DNA from: Anatilimnocola aggregata
Lineage (GTDB): Bacteria; Planctomycetota; Planctomycetia; Pirellulales; Pirellulaceae
Assembly (NCBI RefSeq): GCF_007747655.1
Contig: NZ_CP036274.1
Coordinates: 8,122,001-8,186,000, forward strand
Direction: 5' to 3'
DNA: 64,000 bases
Shown here: positions 24,588 through 33,305 of the stretch, one piece after another
Numbering within the stretch: the first letter of the stretch is position 1
Layout: every line of letters begins with the position of its first letter
Notes under the pieces: generated by a model
Told to the model about the DNA's origin: nothing
Database searches by the model: none
Seen by the model: the letters and a program-made list of their open reading frames with translations, nothing else
Made by a program: the position numbers and the translations under genes

Positions 24588-26534
24588 TCATTCTTCGTCG
24601 ACTTCCATTTCGAGTTGGCGCATTTTGCGGTATAGGTTCGAGCGGTGCAAACCGAGACGCTCGGCGGCGGCGGTCATGTTGCCACGGCAAGCTTCAATGT
24701 GTCGCTTGATGTACTCGATTTGAAACCGCTGGGTGGCATCGGTCAGCGGAGCATCGAGCGAAAGTGCATTCGCGGCGGTCGACGCCGGTGACAGGATGAA
24801 TGCGAGATCTGGCGCGTCGAGTTTGTCCTGATCGTCCGGGGCCAGGTACGCGAGTCGTTCCATCAGGTTTCGCAGTTCGCGCACATTCCCCGGCCAGCGA
24901 TGCGCCAGTAATCGCCGCTTCGCTGCGGTGGTGAATTTCACAATTCGACGACGGGCCTGCAGGCAAAAGTGCTTAAGAAAATGTTCTGCTAGAGTGACAA
25001 TATCGTCGCCACGGTCGCGCAGCGGAGGCATATCGAGCGTGACGACGTTCAAGCGAAAGTACAAATCTTCGCGGAACCGCTTCTGACGCACCAAATCGGC
25101 CAGGTTCTGGTTCGTCGCGGCGAGGACGCGCGCGTTCGTTGCAATGTTCGTCGAACCGCCTACGCGGACGACGATCTTTTCCTCCAGCACGCGGAGCAAC
25201 TTCGCCTGCCCGGCGAGGCTCATGTCGCCAATCTCATCGAGAAATAGGGTTCCCTTCGACGCAAGTTCGAATTTTCCCTGCCGCATTTCGCGGGCATCGG
25301 TGAAAGCTCCCTTTTCGTGGCCGAAGAGTTCGCTTTCGAGCAGAGTTTCGGTAATCGCGGCGCAATTGACGGCCACGAAAGGCTCTGCCCGACGCCGGCT
25401 GCCATAGTGAATCATCTGCGCGACGACTTCTTTGCCCGTGCCGTTCTCGCCGAGGATCAGTACTGCGAGATCAGTGTCGGCTACGCGGCGAACCGTCGAG
25501 CGCAGCGCCTGTACTGCCGGGCAATCACCGATCATTTGCACCCGCTGGGCAGCGTCGTCTGTGATCTGCTTGCGAGAATGGAGCAAGTCTTCGACTTGCT
25601 GCGTGTTTTCGAGCGCGACGGCTGCGTGCGCCGCAAGTTCGACGAGTGCCTCCTGATCGATATCGGTGAAGTTGCCGCCGATCTTATTGATGACTTCGAA
25701 TGCGCCGAACAGTTCGCCGCTGCGACCCCGCAGCGGCACGCACAAGAGCGACTTGGTATGAAACTTCAACTGCCGATCGACGCGGCGGTCGACTTCCCCT
25801 TGCTCGGCCTCGACATCCACGTCGACTCGCCGCGGCTGTCCGCTGTGAATCACCTGTCCCACGATGCCGGTGGAATCTGGAATCCTCAGTTCGTTCCCTT
25901 GTACACCAAGAGCGGGACGACCAATCAATTGCTTGGCCGCGCGATCCCAGAGAAAGATCGTCGCTCGTTCGGAACCGAGGAGCCGCGTGGAAGTCGCCGC
26001 CATCTGTTCCAGCAGCGGAGCCATTTCGAGCGTCTGTTGCCAGCGAGCAGCGATCTCCAGAATTGCCTGCAGCCGCATCAAGCGTTGATCGAGCCGTTCT
26101 CGCTCGCGTACGGCCGCGAGCGCTGCATTGAGCCACCCCGCAGTCGTGACAAAGGCATCGCTCGGTTCGGGACGTTCCATCCAGGTTCGATAAGCGGCAA
26201 GTAGTTCTCCGGTGCCACTGTGGGGAGAAAGGGGTGTCACATACCACTGGCGCTTCAACTGGGCTTCGTCACTATCGAGCACTTCGGCTAGCAGGTCGGT
26301 CGGCAGTGGCCGCTCCGGCCCCGAAGCACCCAGCACGCGCCATTTCCCTTTTTCTCCCTTCACCAGCGCCAGGTAATCGCCACCCAAAGCCTGGCAAACG
26401 AGGGGAAGGGCCTGCTTGAGGAACGCGGCGGGTACATTCTCAAGCGCCGCGGCATAAAACAGATGCGAGGCGGTCTCGGCAAGGGCTGGGTGGGCATCGA
26501 GACTGGCCAGCGTAGGACGGGGAGTTTTGGCCAT
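24588..26534 (-). CDS. GAF-domain AAA+ activator with Fis-type HTH (NtrC-like)
   Basis: 648 residues. An N-terminal degenerate region and a GAF domain (about 150-320) are followed by the sigma-54-activator type AAA+ ATPase: Walker A GENGTGKEV, VNCAAITETLLESELFGHEKGAF, Walker B TLFLDEIGDM, and RFREDLYFRLNV. It ends in a Fis-like helix-turn-helix (YIKRHIEACRGNMTAAAERLGLHRSNLYRKM). The sigma-54 contact loop reads GAFTDA instead of GAFTGA, so coupling to sigma-54 may be altered. The GAF domain suggests control by a small ligand. Confidence 0.93.
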   Translation of the reverse strand: MAKTPRPTLASLDAHPALAETASHLFYAAALENVPAAFLKQALPLVCQALGGDYLALVKGEKGKWRVLGASGPERPLPTDLLAEVLDSDEAQLKRQWYVTPLSPHSGTGELLAAYRTWMERPEPSDAFVTTAGWLNAALAAVRERERLDQRLMRLQAILEIAARWQQTLEMAPLLEQMAATSTRLLGSERATIFLWDRAAKQLIGRPALGVQGNELRIPDSTGIVGQVIHSGQPRRVDVDVEAEQGEVDRRVDRQLKFHTKSLLCVPLRGRSGELFGAFEVINKIGGNFTDIDQEALVELAAHAAVALENTQQVEDLLHSRKQITDDAAQRVQMIGDCPAVQALRSTVRRVADTDLAVLILGENGTGKEVVAQMIHYGSRRRAEPFVAVNCAAITETLLESELFGHEKGAFTDAREMRQGKFELASKGTLFLDEIGDMSLAGQAKLLRVLEEKIVVRVGGSTNIATNARVLAATNQNLADLVRQKRFREDLYFRLNVVTLDMPPLRDRGDDIVTLAEHFLKHFCLQARRRIVKFTTAAKRRLLAHRWPGNVRELRNLMERLAYLAPDDQDKLDAPDLAFILSPASTAANALSLDAPLTDATQRFQIEYIKRHIEACRGNMTAAAERLGLHRSNLYRKMRQLEMEVDEE

Positions 26535-26673
26535 GAGTTGAAAATTCGTCCGCGCGGGCAGTTGCCAGTGTCGTCAAGGAGATAGCGCTATCCTACGGAA
26601 GTGTGGTCAAATCGAAAAGTCTGGCATAGGCGATTTCGGCAAGCTGCGGTATTCTGCGGGCATTGGAATTTAG

Positions 26674-26750
26674 GTAGCCCGAAGCGCAAGCGAGGGTTTT
26701 GGCAACGGAACGTACGCTCACAAGTCTCCCTCGCTGACGCGTCGGGCTAC
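26674..26750. repeat. Dispersed palindromic repeat upstream of fabI
   Basis: Arms 26674-26696 (GTAGCCCGAAGCGCAAGCGAGGG) and 26728-26750 are imperfect reverse complements. The right arm contains CCCTCGCTGACGCGTCGGGC, identical to the arm of the inverted repeat between the shell genes (3966-3985). The last base is 24 bp before the fabI start codon, so it lies in the fabI leader. Confidence 0.75.
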
Positions 26751-26774
26751 TTGGCAGCTAGAGGTAACTCACAC

Positions 26775-27635
26775 ATGGGCATGTTCGACGGAAAAAAGGG
26801 TCTGATTCTCGGCGTCGCCAATGATCGCTCGATTGCGTGGTACATCTCCAAGTTCATCATGGAACAGGGGGGCGTCTGCGGGTTCACTCACCTGCCCGAT
26901 AAGGCCGACGACGAGCGCAAGAAAAACCGCATGCGGGTGCAGAAGTGCATCGACGATTTTCCGCAGCAGGCCAAGTTTCTCGTCCCGCTCAATGTGCAAA
27001 GCGATGAGAACATTGCGGAAGTCATGGCCCTCGCCCAGAGCGAGTTCGGCCAAATCGACTTCCTGCTCCACTCCATAGCCTTCGCTACGCTCGATGACCT
27101 GAAAAAGGACACCATCGAGACCAGTCGCGAAGGTTTTAAGCTGGCGATGGAAATTAGTGCCTATAGCTTGCTCGCCGTTTGTAACGCTGCCAAAGGAATC
27201 CTCAAGCCTGCCAAGCTTAGCGATAAACGCGAAGTGGTCGAAAGTGGTGCCGCAGTGCTCACGCTCACCTATTACGGCGGCGAGCGAATCGTTCCCGGAT
27301 ATAATGTCATGGGCATCTGCAAAGCGGCTCTCGACTCGTGCATGAAGTACGCTGCCTACGACCTCGGCCTGCATGGCATTCGTGTCAACGCACTTAGCGC
27401 CGGCCCGCTGAAGACCCTCGCCGGCTCGGCTGCTGGTGTCGGTGATATGCAAACGGTCTACGACCAGATGTCGCCACTGCAGCGCTGCGTCACGCACGAA
27501 GAAGTCGGTCGCACCGGCGCGTTTCTCCTGTCTGAGATGTCGGAAGGGATCACTGCCGAGACCATGCACGTCGACGGCGGCTTCTCCGAAATGGGCAGCC
27601 CCGGCCGCATGCTGGATAAGTATCGCAGCAAGTAG
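26775..27635 (+). CDS. fabI: Enoyl-[acyl-carrier-protein] reductase (NADH)
   Basis: 286 residues from the ATG at 26775 (MGMFDGKKGLILGVAND); the frame is open 58 codons upstream, but that part overlaps the palindromic repeat and is not protein-like. SDR fold with the FabI-type cofactor motif GVANDRSIAW, catalytic Tyr and Lys in GYNVMGICKAAL (Y-x6-K), YYGGERIVPGY, and NALSAGPLKTLA. It performs the final reduction in fatty-acid elongation. Full length. Monocistronic; the next gene converges. Confidence 0.96.
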   Translation: MGMFDGKKGLILGVANDRSIAWYISKFIMEQGGVCGFTHLPDKADDERKKNRMRVQKCIDDFPQQAKFLVPLNVQSDENIAEVMALAQSEFGQIDFLLHSIAFATLDDLKKDTIETSREGFKLAMEISAYSLLAVCNAAKGILKPAKLSDKREVVESGAAVLTLTYYGGERIVPGYNVMGICKAALDSCMKYAAYDLGLHGIRVNALSAGPLKTLAGSAAGVGDMQTVYDQMSPLQRCVTHEEVGRTGAFLLSEMSEGITAETMHVDGGFSEMGSPGRMLDKYRSK

Positions 27636-27664
27636 TTGCTACTGTTGATTGACCGATTTCAACG

Positions 27665-27689
27665 GACACGGGCTCTATCCACCCGTGTC
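27665..27689. terminator. Stem-loop between convergent fabI and DUF1697 genes
   Basis: GACACGGG (27665-27672) pairs with CCCGTGTC (27682-27689) around a 9-base loop. The T-tract is weak on both sides. It sits between two converging genes and overlaps the 3' end of the DUF1697 frame, so a bidirectional terminator is plausible. Confidence 0.4.
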
Positions 27690-28223
27690 TGCTGCGGCCA
27701 TTGCAGCCAACATCTCCACGGCTCGATAGTTGCGCGCTGTGGCAGTTACTCCCAGCTTCTTTTCGACAATGCCAGCAAGCTTTGACTTGCCGAAGCCATC
27801 CGGCGTATGAAGATAGAAAACGCGACCAAGTAATTGAAATCGTTCGGTTGCAGTAGCTTGCTTCTGGAGTGTCGCCAAGTCGGGCGAATCTGGTTCGACT
27901 GCGAGAAAGAAGAAGTGCAGCGTTTTTGGATCGCTGATCGCCTGCGGAAACGGGTTATTCACGATCGCTGTCTGCAGTTCGCCTAGGGTCAACAGCAGTA
28001 GCGCCGGTCGAAAGCCGAACTCCGCTTCAACTTGGTCCCCGATTCGCTTGCCGAGTGCTGGTCCCTTCTTCACCGTAGTGGCGAACACCACATTGCCGCT
28101 CTGGATGTAAGTCTGCACGCGTACGCAGTCAAGCTCTTCCAGCATCGCTGAGAGTTTCTTCATCGGCAGGCTATGGTTGCCGCCAACATTGATGCCACGA
28201 AAGAGTGCGATCCAGGTATGCAT
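27675..28223 (-). CDS. DUF1697 family protein
   Basis: 182 residues. Starts with WIALFRGINVGGNHSLPMKKL and continues with YIQSGNVVF and a C-terminal GFGKSKLAGIVEKKLGVTATARNYRAVEML, the signature segments of DUF1697. The family is widespread and has no established biochemical function. Full length, single gene. Confidence 0.92.
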   Translation of the reverse strand: MHTWIALFRGINVGGNHSLPMKKLSAMLEELDCVRVQTYIQSGNVVFATTVKKGPALGKRIGDQVEAEFGFRPALLLLTLGELQTAIVNNPFPQAISDPKTLHFFFLAVEPDSPDLATLQKQATATERFQLLGRVFYLHTPDGFGKSKLAGIVEKKLGVTATARNYRAVEMLAAMAAADTGG

Positions 28224-28284
28224 AGGCCATTCTTACCCAGTGAATTGCGGAATGCCTAGTTCACCCGAAGGGTCAAGAAAAGAC

Positions 28285-28325
28285 AAGGGCCGCCGCGGAG
28301 TGATATACACCCAGCAGCGGCCCTT
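28285..28325 (-). terminator. Rho-independent-like terminator of the DUF4142 gene
   Basis: On the minus strand AAGGGCCGC (28325-28317) pairs with GCGGCCCTT (28293-28285). The stem is followed by TGTCTTTTCTTG, a T-rich tail. Located about 45 bp after the stop of the minus-strand DUF4142 gene. Confidence 0.6.
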
Positions 28326-28367
28326 GCGGAACAGTCGAGGCAGCAGTCTTCAGTCCGTTGAAGCGGC

Positions 28368-29270
28368 TTACTTCTGATCCTTCTTTTCATCCATGACTTC
28401 GCGCAGATGCTTGATGTGCTTCTCGGTCGTCGCGTGAGCATCGTCGATCTCACTGGCAAGTTCGCTCGACACATGATTGCGCAGCACCTTCAATTGCGTG
28501 GCAGCCATCATGTGGGCACCCAGCTGGTGACCAAGGAAGGCCTTGTCGAAATCGTTACCTTCGTAGCGCGACAATTCCTTCTTGCACGATTCCAAACCTT
28601 CGGCAGCCACTTCTTGGTGCACTTGGCTCCAATTCAGCTGACCGCTGACTGGACGCAAGGCAACCCGCGGCTGACCAGCATTGCCGGGTTGGGTGTTGGG
28701 CTGAATAGTGGTCCCTTGCACGGCCACGCGAGCGGCCGGGTTATTCGGCGTAGTGGCCGGATTGGCCCGGGCACCTTCGCGATTGTCGTTGCGATCGCTG
28801 TCACGACGTTCCTCGCGGCGATCGCCATCGTTACCGCGGCCCTCTTCACGCCCTTCGCTGCGAATACTGGTATTCGTAGTGCCAGCCCACTTCGCGAACT
28901 TTTCTGCCCCGGCAGTATGATCCTTGATCATCAGCGTAGCGACTTCTTTTGCTTCGTCCGATTTCAGCCTCGACATGGCGAACTTGGCGATTTCAACTTC
29001 ATTTCGATTGCAAGCTGCAATCAATGCGGCAACTTCCTGATCGGCGTTTCGTTGAGATTGCTGACCTTGTTGCGATTGCTGAACTTGTTGATTGCCCCCG
29101 GCGACACCGGGACGAACTTGGTTTTGCTGATTCTGATTTTGCTGATTCTGAATCGGCTGCCCTTGACCAGGCTTGATCTGGTTGTTGGTACTGGGTTGTG
29201 TTCCCTGACCAACGGCCAAACCACCAAAAAGCACTACTCCCGCGACCGACCATCCGTAAACTTTGCGCAT
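28368..29270 (-). CDS. Secreted DUF4142-domain protein with Q/N-rich linker
   Basis: 300 residues from the ATG at 29270 (MRKVYGWSVAGVVLFGG). Signal peptide, then a Gln/Asn-rich stretch (about 25-70). The DUF4142 helical domain (VAALIAACNRNEVEIAKFAM, LMIKDHTAGAEKFAKWAG) is interrupted by an Arg/Asp/Asn-rich low-complexity insertion (about 145-195) and resumes at QVHQEVAAEGLESC to EKHIKHLREVM. DUF4142 proteins are ferritin-like in pattern and mostly periplasmic with unknown function. The insertion in the middle of the domain is unusual. Confidence 0.88.
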   Translation of the reverse strand: MRKVYGWSVAGVVLFGGLAVGQGTQPSTNNQIKPGQGQPIQNQQNQNQQNQVRPGVAGGNQQVQQSQQGQQSQRNADQEVAALIAACNRNEVEIAKFAMSRLKSDEAKEVATLMIKDHTAGAEKFAKWAGTTNTSIRSEGREEGRGNDGDRREERRDSDRNDNREGARANPATTPNNPAARVAVQGTTIQPNTQPGNAGQPRVALRPVSGQLNWSQVHQEVAAEGLESCKKELSRYEGNDFDKAFLGHQLGAHMMAATQLKVLRNHVSSELASEIDDAHATTEKHIKHLREVMDEKKDQK

Positions 29271-29462
29271 GTGCAACTCTCCTAAAAAGAACTTCGTGAA
29301 AACCGAAAAACCAGCGTGCTTGGGAGCAACACAGGGGATACATTCCGCCTCTGCGAATCCCGGTGCATCGGCCCAAAACACTACGACTGGCAAGACTCTC
29401 GCTCCGCCGCCCCACGCAGCGAGAGTTGTGAACTCCTAAAGAAGCACGCAACTGCGATCGCC

Positions 29463-29981
29463 TTAGCGAAGCGCAGTGGCGTGCGCAGTGACACCGTTAT
29501 GTCGATGAATGATTTCGTACAGGTCAGCGGCATATTCTGGAGCCTGCACCGTGACAAGCGTTCGTCCCGATTTAAGTTCTCCTTCGTAATACACGGCATC
29601 TTCTTCCGAGATACCGAGCCCCACCAGCGCGCCTACTAATCCAGCCGTTGCAGCACCACCCGCTGCACTAGCCAATACTGCGGCCAGGATGCCGCCGGAA
29701 ATGACTGGGCCAATCGCAGGCAAAATATTCGCTGCGATTCCGAGTGCCCAGAGCGCTCCAACACCAGCGCCCGTCGCCGCTCCGACCGCGGCACCTTCAA
29801 CTGCCTTGGTGCCAGCATCTGCCGGCCGGGGATCAACGTATTCGCGTCCGTTGGCATGACGCAGCACCATACCGATGCGACTCTCCTGAATTCCAAATGC
29901 TTTCATTTCGCGAACTGCTTCTTCTGCTTCGCTGCGATTCTCGAACACGCCGACAATTGTTGTTTGTACGGTGACTGACAT
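29463..29981 (-). CDS. Glycine-zipper stress-type protein (general stress protein 17M-like N-terminus)
   Basis: 172 residues. The N-terminal strand-helix motif TTIVGVFENRSEAEEAVREMK matches general-stress 17M/DUF1269-like proteins. The middle is a Gly/Ala-rich double helix (AAVGAATGAGVGALWALGIAANILPAIGPVISGGILAAVLASAAGGAATAG, positions ~63-115) that could insert in a membrane as a glycine zipper. The C-terminus YYEGELKSGRTLVTVQAP is a strand pair. Proposed role: stress-linked membrane or envelope protein. No operon partner is evident. Confidence 0.82.
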   Translation of the reverse strand: MSVTVQTTIVGVFENRSEAEEAVREMKAFGIQESRIGMVLRHANGREYVDPRPADAGTKAVEGAAVGAATGAGVGALWALGIAANILPAIGPVISGGILAAVLASAAGGAATAGLVGALVGLGISEEDAVYYEGELKSGRTLVTVQAPEYAADLYEIIHRHNGVTAHATALR

Positions 29982-30291
29982 ATCACTACCCCTTCACACC
30001 CATTGCTGTTTCCTTGGTGCCAGCGTCCTGCCTGCACTCGATTCTTGATCTGAGTCCTCGCACAATCTGCAAAGGCGATGCCCACTTCGCATTGGCATGA
30101 AAGTTCATTTCGCTTCTAGCGAGAATTCGCCTAGTCGGCCGCCAATTCGCGAGGAATTAACTTCGCGATCTTCGCCTCGACATCGACGAACAGAAATATT
30201 GCCAAAGAATCGGCGTTTAAGATTACGAGTGCACAAACGTCAGCGCGCAAAAATCATTCAACCTGTCCAAACAGAAACCAGCGCGGCGTGA
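29982..30291. other. Intergenic, nothing recognised
   Basis: 310 bp between the stress-protein start and the stop of the DUF1501 gene (both minus strand). No ORF, RNA or strong hairpin was recognised. It must hold the promoter of the stress-protein gene. Confidence 0.5.
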
Positions 30292-31704
30292 CTAAGCAAA
30301 CAGCTCGCGAATGGGCAGACCGGACGATAACAGCGGAATCGGCCGGCCTTGAGAATCGGTCAGCGACTGCTGCGGATCGACGCCGAGCACTTGATAGATC
30401 GAGGCGAGCAGGTCACCCGGGCTTAATGGGCGGTCTTTTGGCTCGCTCCCATCAGCAACCGTTGAGCCGATGATCTGTCCTGACTTCACTCCACCGCCGG
30501 TGAGAACTGCCGACATCGCGGCGGGCCAGTGTCCGCGTCCTGCCCCCTTATCAATTCGCGGGCTGCGACCGAATTCGCCAAACGAAGCCACCAGCGTATT
30601 GTCGAGCAGTCCGCGCTCGGCCAGATCGGAGACGAGCGCGCAGAAGGCCTGATCATATCGCGGCAACCTGGCTCGCAAGTTTTTCTCAATCGTGGTGTGG
30701 TCGTCCCACCAGTCGACATCTTTCTCATACAGGTTGATAACGACCAACGAACTCCCCGCCTCAATCAGTCGCCGCGCCAACAGTGCCCCCTGACCATAGG
30801 CATGACGGCCGTAGCGGTCGCGGGTCTTGGGCTGTTCTTGTTCTAGATCGAAAGCCCGCCGCGCCTGCGGTCCACCCGCCAATTCCACGGCCTGGGTCAG
30901 GGCATCATCAGCATCTTGATAGCCAACGTTGGCATCCCGTTGCGCTGCCAGGCGATCAAGCGAGCGGAGCAGGTTCTGGCGATCTTCCAAGCGGGGGAGT
31001 GAAATCTCTTTCGGCAACATGAACTCCGGCGGGCGATAATTCCCCAAGCTCGGATCGCCGCCGGAGTTGAGTGCCTGATGGCGCGAACGAAGATAACTCG
31101 CCCCTAGATAAAAGCCCATATGCGTGCGGTAATCTTCGGGCACACACACATACGCGGGCATTCCCTCCTGGCGCGGACCCTGTAATTTCGAAACGACTGC
31201 CCCCATTGCCGGATGGCTCTGCCCGCGGGCCCGAGCGTTGAGGAGCGGATAGCCCGTCTGCAGCCAATGGGTAGCGTCGTCGTGTACGCTCAGGTGATGC
31301 GTCACTGACCGCACCACTGCCAACTCCTTAGCCAGCCCATGATGCGCCGGCATGATCTCGGGCAGCAACAGCCCCGGCAATGACGTCTCGCAAGCTTGAA
31401 ACGGACCGCGAATTTCAGCCGTCTGCTCGGGCTTCATATCATACGTATCGATATGGCTTGGCCCGCCAGCAAGAAAGAACAGAATCGCCGATTTGGGGGC
31501 GCGGCGCTTCGTTGCAGCTTCGCTCAGCGCGGTCGGAAGCACACTCGCGGCGGCCAGCGACCCTGCGGCCAACGTCGAAACTTGCAAGAAGCCCCGTCGT
31601 CCTGCTAGCCGGTAGCGAACCGAACTTGCCGAGTCCTTTGCCATCGGAGCGTACGCCTTATCGCGGACTTGAAGAACCATCGACATCCGTTGATGCCGAC
31701 TCAT
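30292..31704 (-). CDS. DUF1501 protein, Tat-exported
   Basis: 470 residues from the ATG at 31704; the frame is open further upstream. Twin-arginine signal (AGRRGFLQVSTLAAGSLAAA) followed by sulfatase-like segments: FFLAGGPSHIDTYDMKPE, MPAHHGLAKELAVVRSVTH, WWDDHTTIEKN, LVASFGEFGRSPRI and GRGHWP. DUF1501 proteins are alkaline-phosphatase-superfamily members massively expanded in Planctomycetes, usually beside DUF1553 genes; none is present here. The catalytic role is unknown. Diverges from the halogenase-like gene. Confidence 0.93.
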   Translation of the reverse strand: MSRHQRMSMVLQVRDKAYAPMAKDSASSVRYRLAGRRGFLQVSTLAAGSLAAASVLPTALSEAATKRRAPKSAILFFLAGGPSHIDTYDMKPEQTAEIRGPFQACETSLPGLLLPEIMPAHHGLAKELAVVRSVTHHLSVHDDATHWLQTGYPLLNARARGQSHPAMGAVVSKLQGPRQEGMPAYVCVPEDYRTHMGFYLGASYLRSRHQALNSGGDPSLGNYRPPEFMLPKEISLPRLEDRQNLLRSLDRLAAQRDANVGYQDADDALTQAVELAGGPQARRAFDLEQEQPKTRDRYGRHAYGQGALLARRLIEAGSSLVVINLYEKDVDWWDDHTTIEKNLRARLPRYDQAFCALVSDLAERGLLDNTLVASFGEFGRSPRIDKGAGRGHWPAAMSAVLTGGGVKSGQIIGSTVADGSEPKDRPLSPGDLLASIYQVLGVDPQQSLTDSQGRPIPLLSSGLPIRELFA

Positions 31705-31944
31705 CGTAGGACATCTCCCTTGGCAATGCCAGCTTTCGTGTTGCCCCTCCTTAGGCGCGCACAACTTAGTCGCAAGCACCGCGCGATGCAAATCTTCCAC
31801 AGCCAACGAGCGACGATAACTCGCACCCCCAAAAATGTAGTTGCATTTCGTCGCAAAACTCGCCACAGTTCACCGTTACCAACCGCCGAATTCTCCCCCG
31901 CTAACCCCCTCCCTTCAGTCACTCTGCTCGCAAGGTTGCTCCGC

Positions 31945-33099
31945 ATGGCTGCGCCTCCCCTCCGCGAAGCTTACGATTGTGTCGTCATTGGCGGCGGCAA
32001 CTCCGCCCATCTGCTGACCGCGGCGTTCAGCCAGGCCGGCTTGAGTTCGCTTCACTTGCTGCGCGAAACAACGCAGCCTCCGGCAGCTTGGTTGCATCCG
32101 CGGCTGCTTAATGTTGGCAATGACGAACAGCCTCGCAGGACTGCGCTCGCCGGCGTCCAAGTGCTCGATACGAGTGGCCGACTGCTGGCGTCACTGACTG
32201 CGAGCGCTGCGGGCGCTGCGGGCGAACAATCGGCCGCGAATCTGCCCAGCTGTCAGCATGAGCGCGCCAGCTTGGGCACGACGACAGTCTTTCAGCTTCC
32301 GAGCAGTTGCGATGTCAGTGCGAGTGAGTGCGACAAGCTCGAATTGTGCGGGACTCGCTGGCGCCACAGTATTCAGACACGTGCGGTGATTAACCTGGTT
32401 CCTGCACATAGCGAGCAGGCATGGACGGCAATTGGCGGACTCTATCGCGGCGTGACCTTTTTACCCGGTGAAGAGCGGCAAGGCTTGTTGTTTGCGACTT
32501 ATCGTGGGTGCGAAGTTTTCTGGCTCATGCCTGGGCAGAATGGCTTGACCAGCCTGGGTTGGCTGCGTCCGAGCCCAGTTGGCACGAATATCGATTCGCT
32601 GGCAGGTTCGATGGAAGAAGCTCTGGTGGCCTGTCCCGCTCTAACGCAGCGGCTCATCGCCGCGCAACTGGTCGGCAACTGGCATCAGACTCACGAAGAA
32701 CCAGCAATCGGCGGTACCCCGAACCACTGGCTTACACTCGCCGCCAGCGAGTCATGGATCGATCCCGTTTTTTCCGGTGGTCATTGGCTGCTGGAGTCAT
32801 TCCTACCACAAATCGTTTCTCTGGTCTCGTCAGTTTGTATATCCGTGCGCGACCAACGAAGTGCCACGCAACAATTGCAGTTTGAATGGCTTCAGGCGGC
32901 GCGGTTACTCCGAGCGCGAACCAACTGCTGGTATCATCCGACCGACGCTACCGCCGATCTGGTGACGCGTGAAATATTCGCCCAATTGTTGGCCAGCGAC
33001 TCTCACCACGGTCCCACCACTGGCCTACTACCTGCCAGCAGTTTTTCTTGGGAGGCCCGCGGCATTCTGGCCCCTCGCCGCGCGTTGTTAAGTTTGTGA
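31945..33099 (+). CDS. Flavin-dependent halogenase-like/FAD oxidoreductase
   Basis: 384 residues from the ATG at 31945. N-terminal FAD-binding motif (CVVIGGGNSAHLLTAAFSQAGL). Further on, CEVFWLMPGQNGLTSLGWL and WIDPVFSGGHWLLESFLP resemble the conserved segments of the tryptophan-halogenase-like flavoprotein family (W-L-x-P and DP-FS-G). The hallmark WxWxIP is degenerate, so halogenation is not certain. No flavin reductase or NRPS/PKS gene is adjacent. Codon use is typical of the neighbours. Confidence 0.7.
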   Translation: MAAPPLREAYDCVVIGGGNSAHLLTAAFSQAGLSSLHLLRETTQPPAAWLHPRLLNVGNDEQPRRTALAGVQVLDTSGRLLASLTASAAGAAGEQSAANLPSCQHERASLGTTTVFQLPSSCDVSASECDKLELCGTRWRHSIQTRAVINLVPAHSEQAWTAIGGLYRGVTFLPGEERQGLLFATYRGCEVFWLMPGQNGLTSLGWLRPSPVGTNIDSLAGSMEEALVACPALTQRLIAAQLVGNWHQTHEEPAIGGTPNHWLTLAASESWIDPVFSGGHWLLESFLPQIVSLVSSVCISVRDQRSATQQLQFEWLQAARLLRARTNCWYHPTDATADLVTREIFAQLLASDSHHGPTTGLLPASSFSWEARGILAPRRALLSL

Positions 33100-33222
33100 A
33101 ACATGTCTAACGCGGTCTCTACCTCGACTGGTAATTGGCGACATTAGTTAACCGCGGGCTGATTTCGCGTTTTTTTGTCGCGATTTGCCGAAAACTCGGG
33201 TTCTGGCGGCGCGCGCGGCCGC

Positions 33223-33252
33223 TTGACGGTTTGACCGGGGCGTGAATAGCAT
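33223..33252 (+). promoter_or_regulatory. Candidate promoter of the threonine cluster
   Basis: TTGACG (33223-33228), 18-bp spacer, TAGCAT (33247-33252, 4 of 6 to consensus), 53 bp before the hom start. Only moderate agreement with the consensus. Confidence 0.35.
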
Positions 33253-33305
33253 GAGAAGTTTGTTTCTGGCCCGAGTTGTTCGTTTTCATTGTGGATGCAG
33301 GCCGC

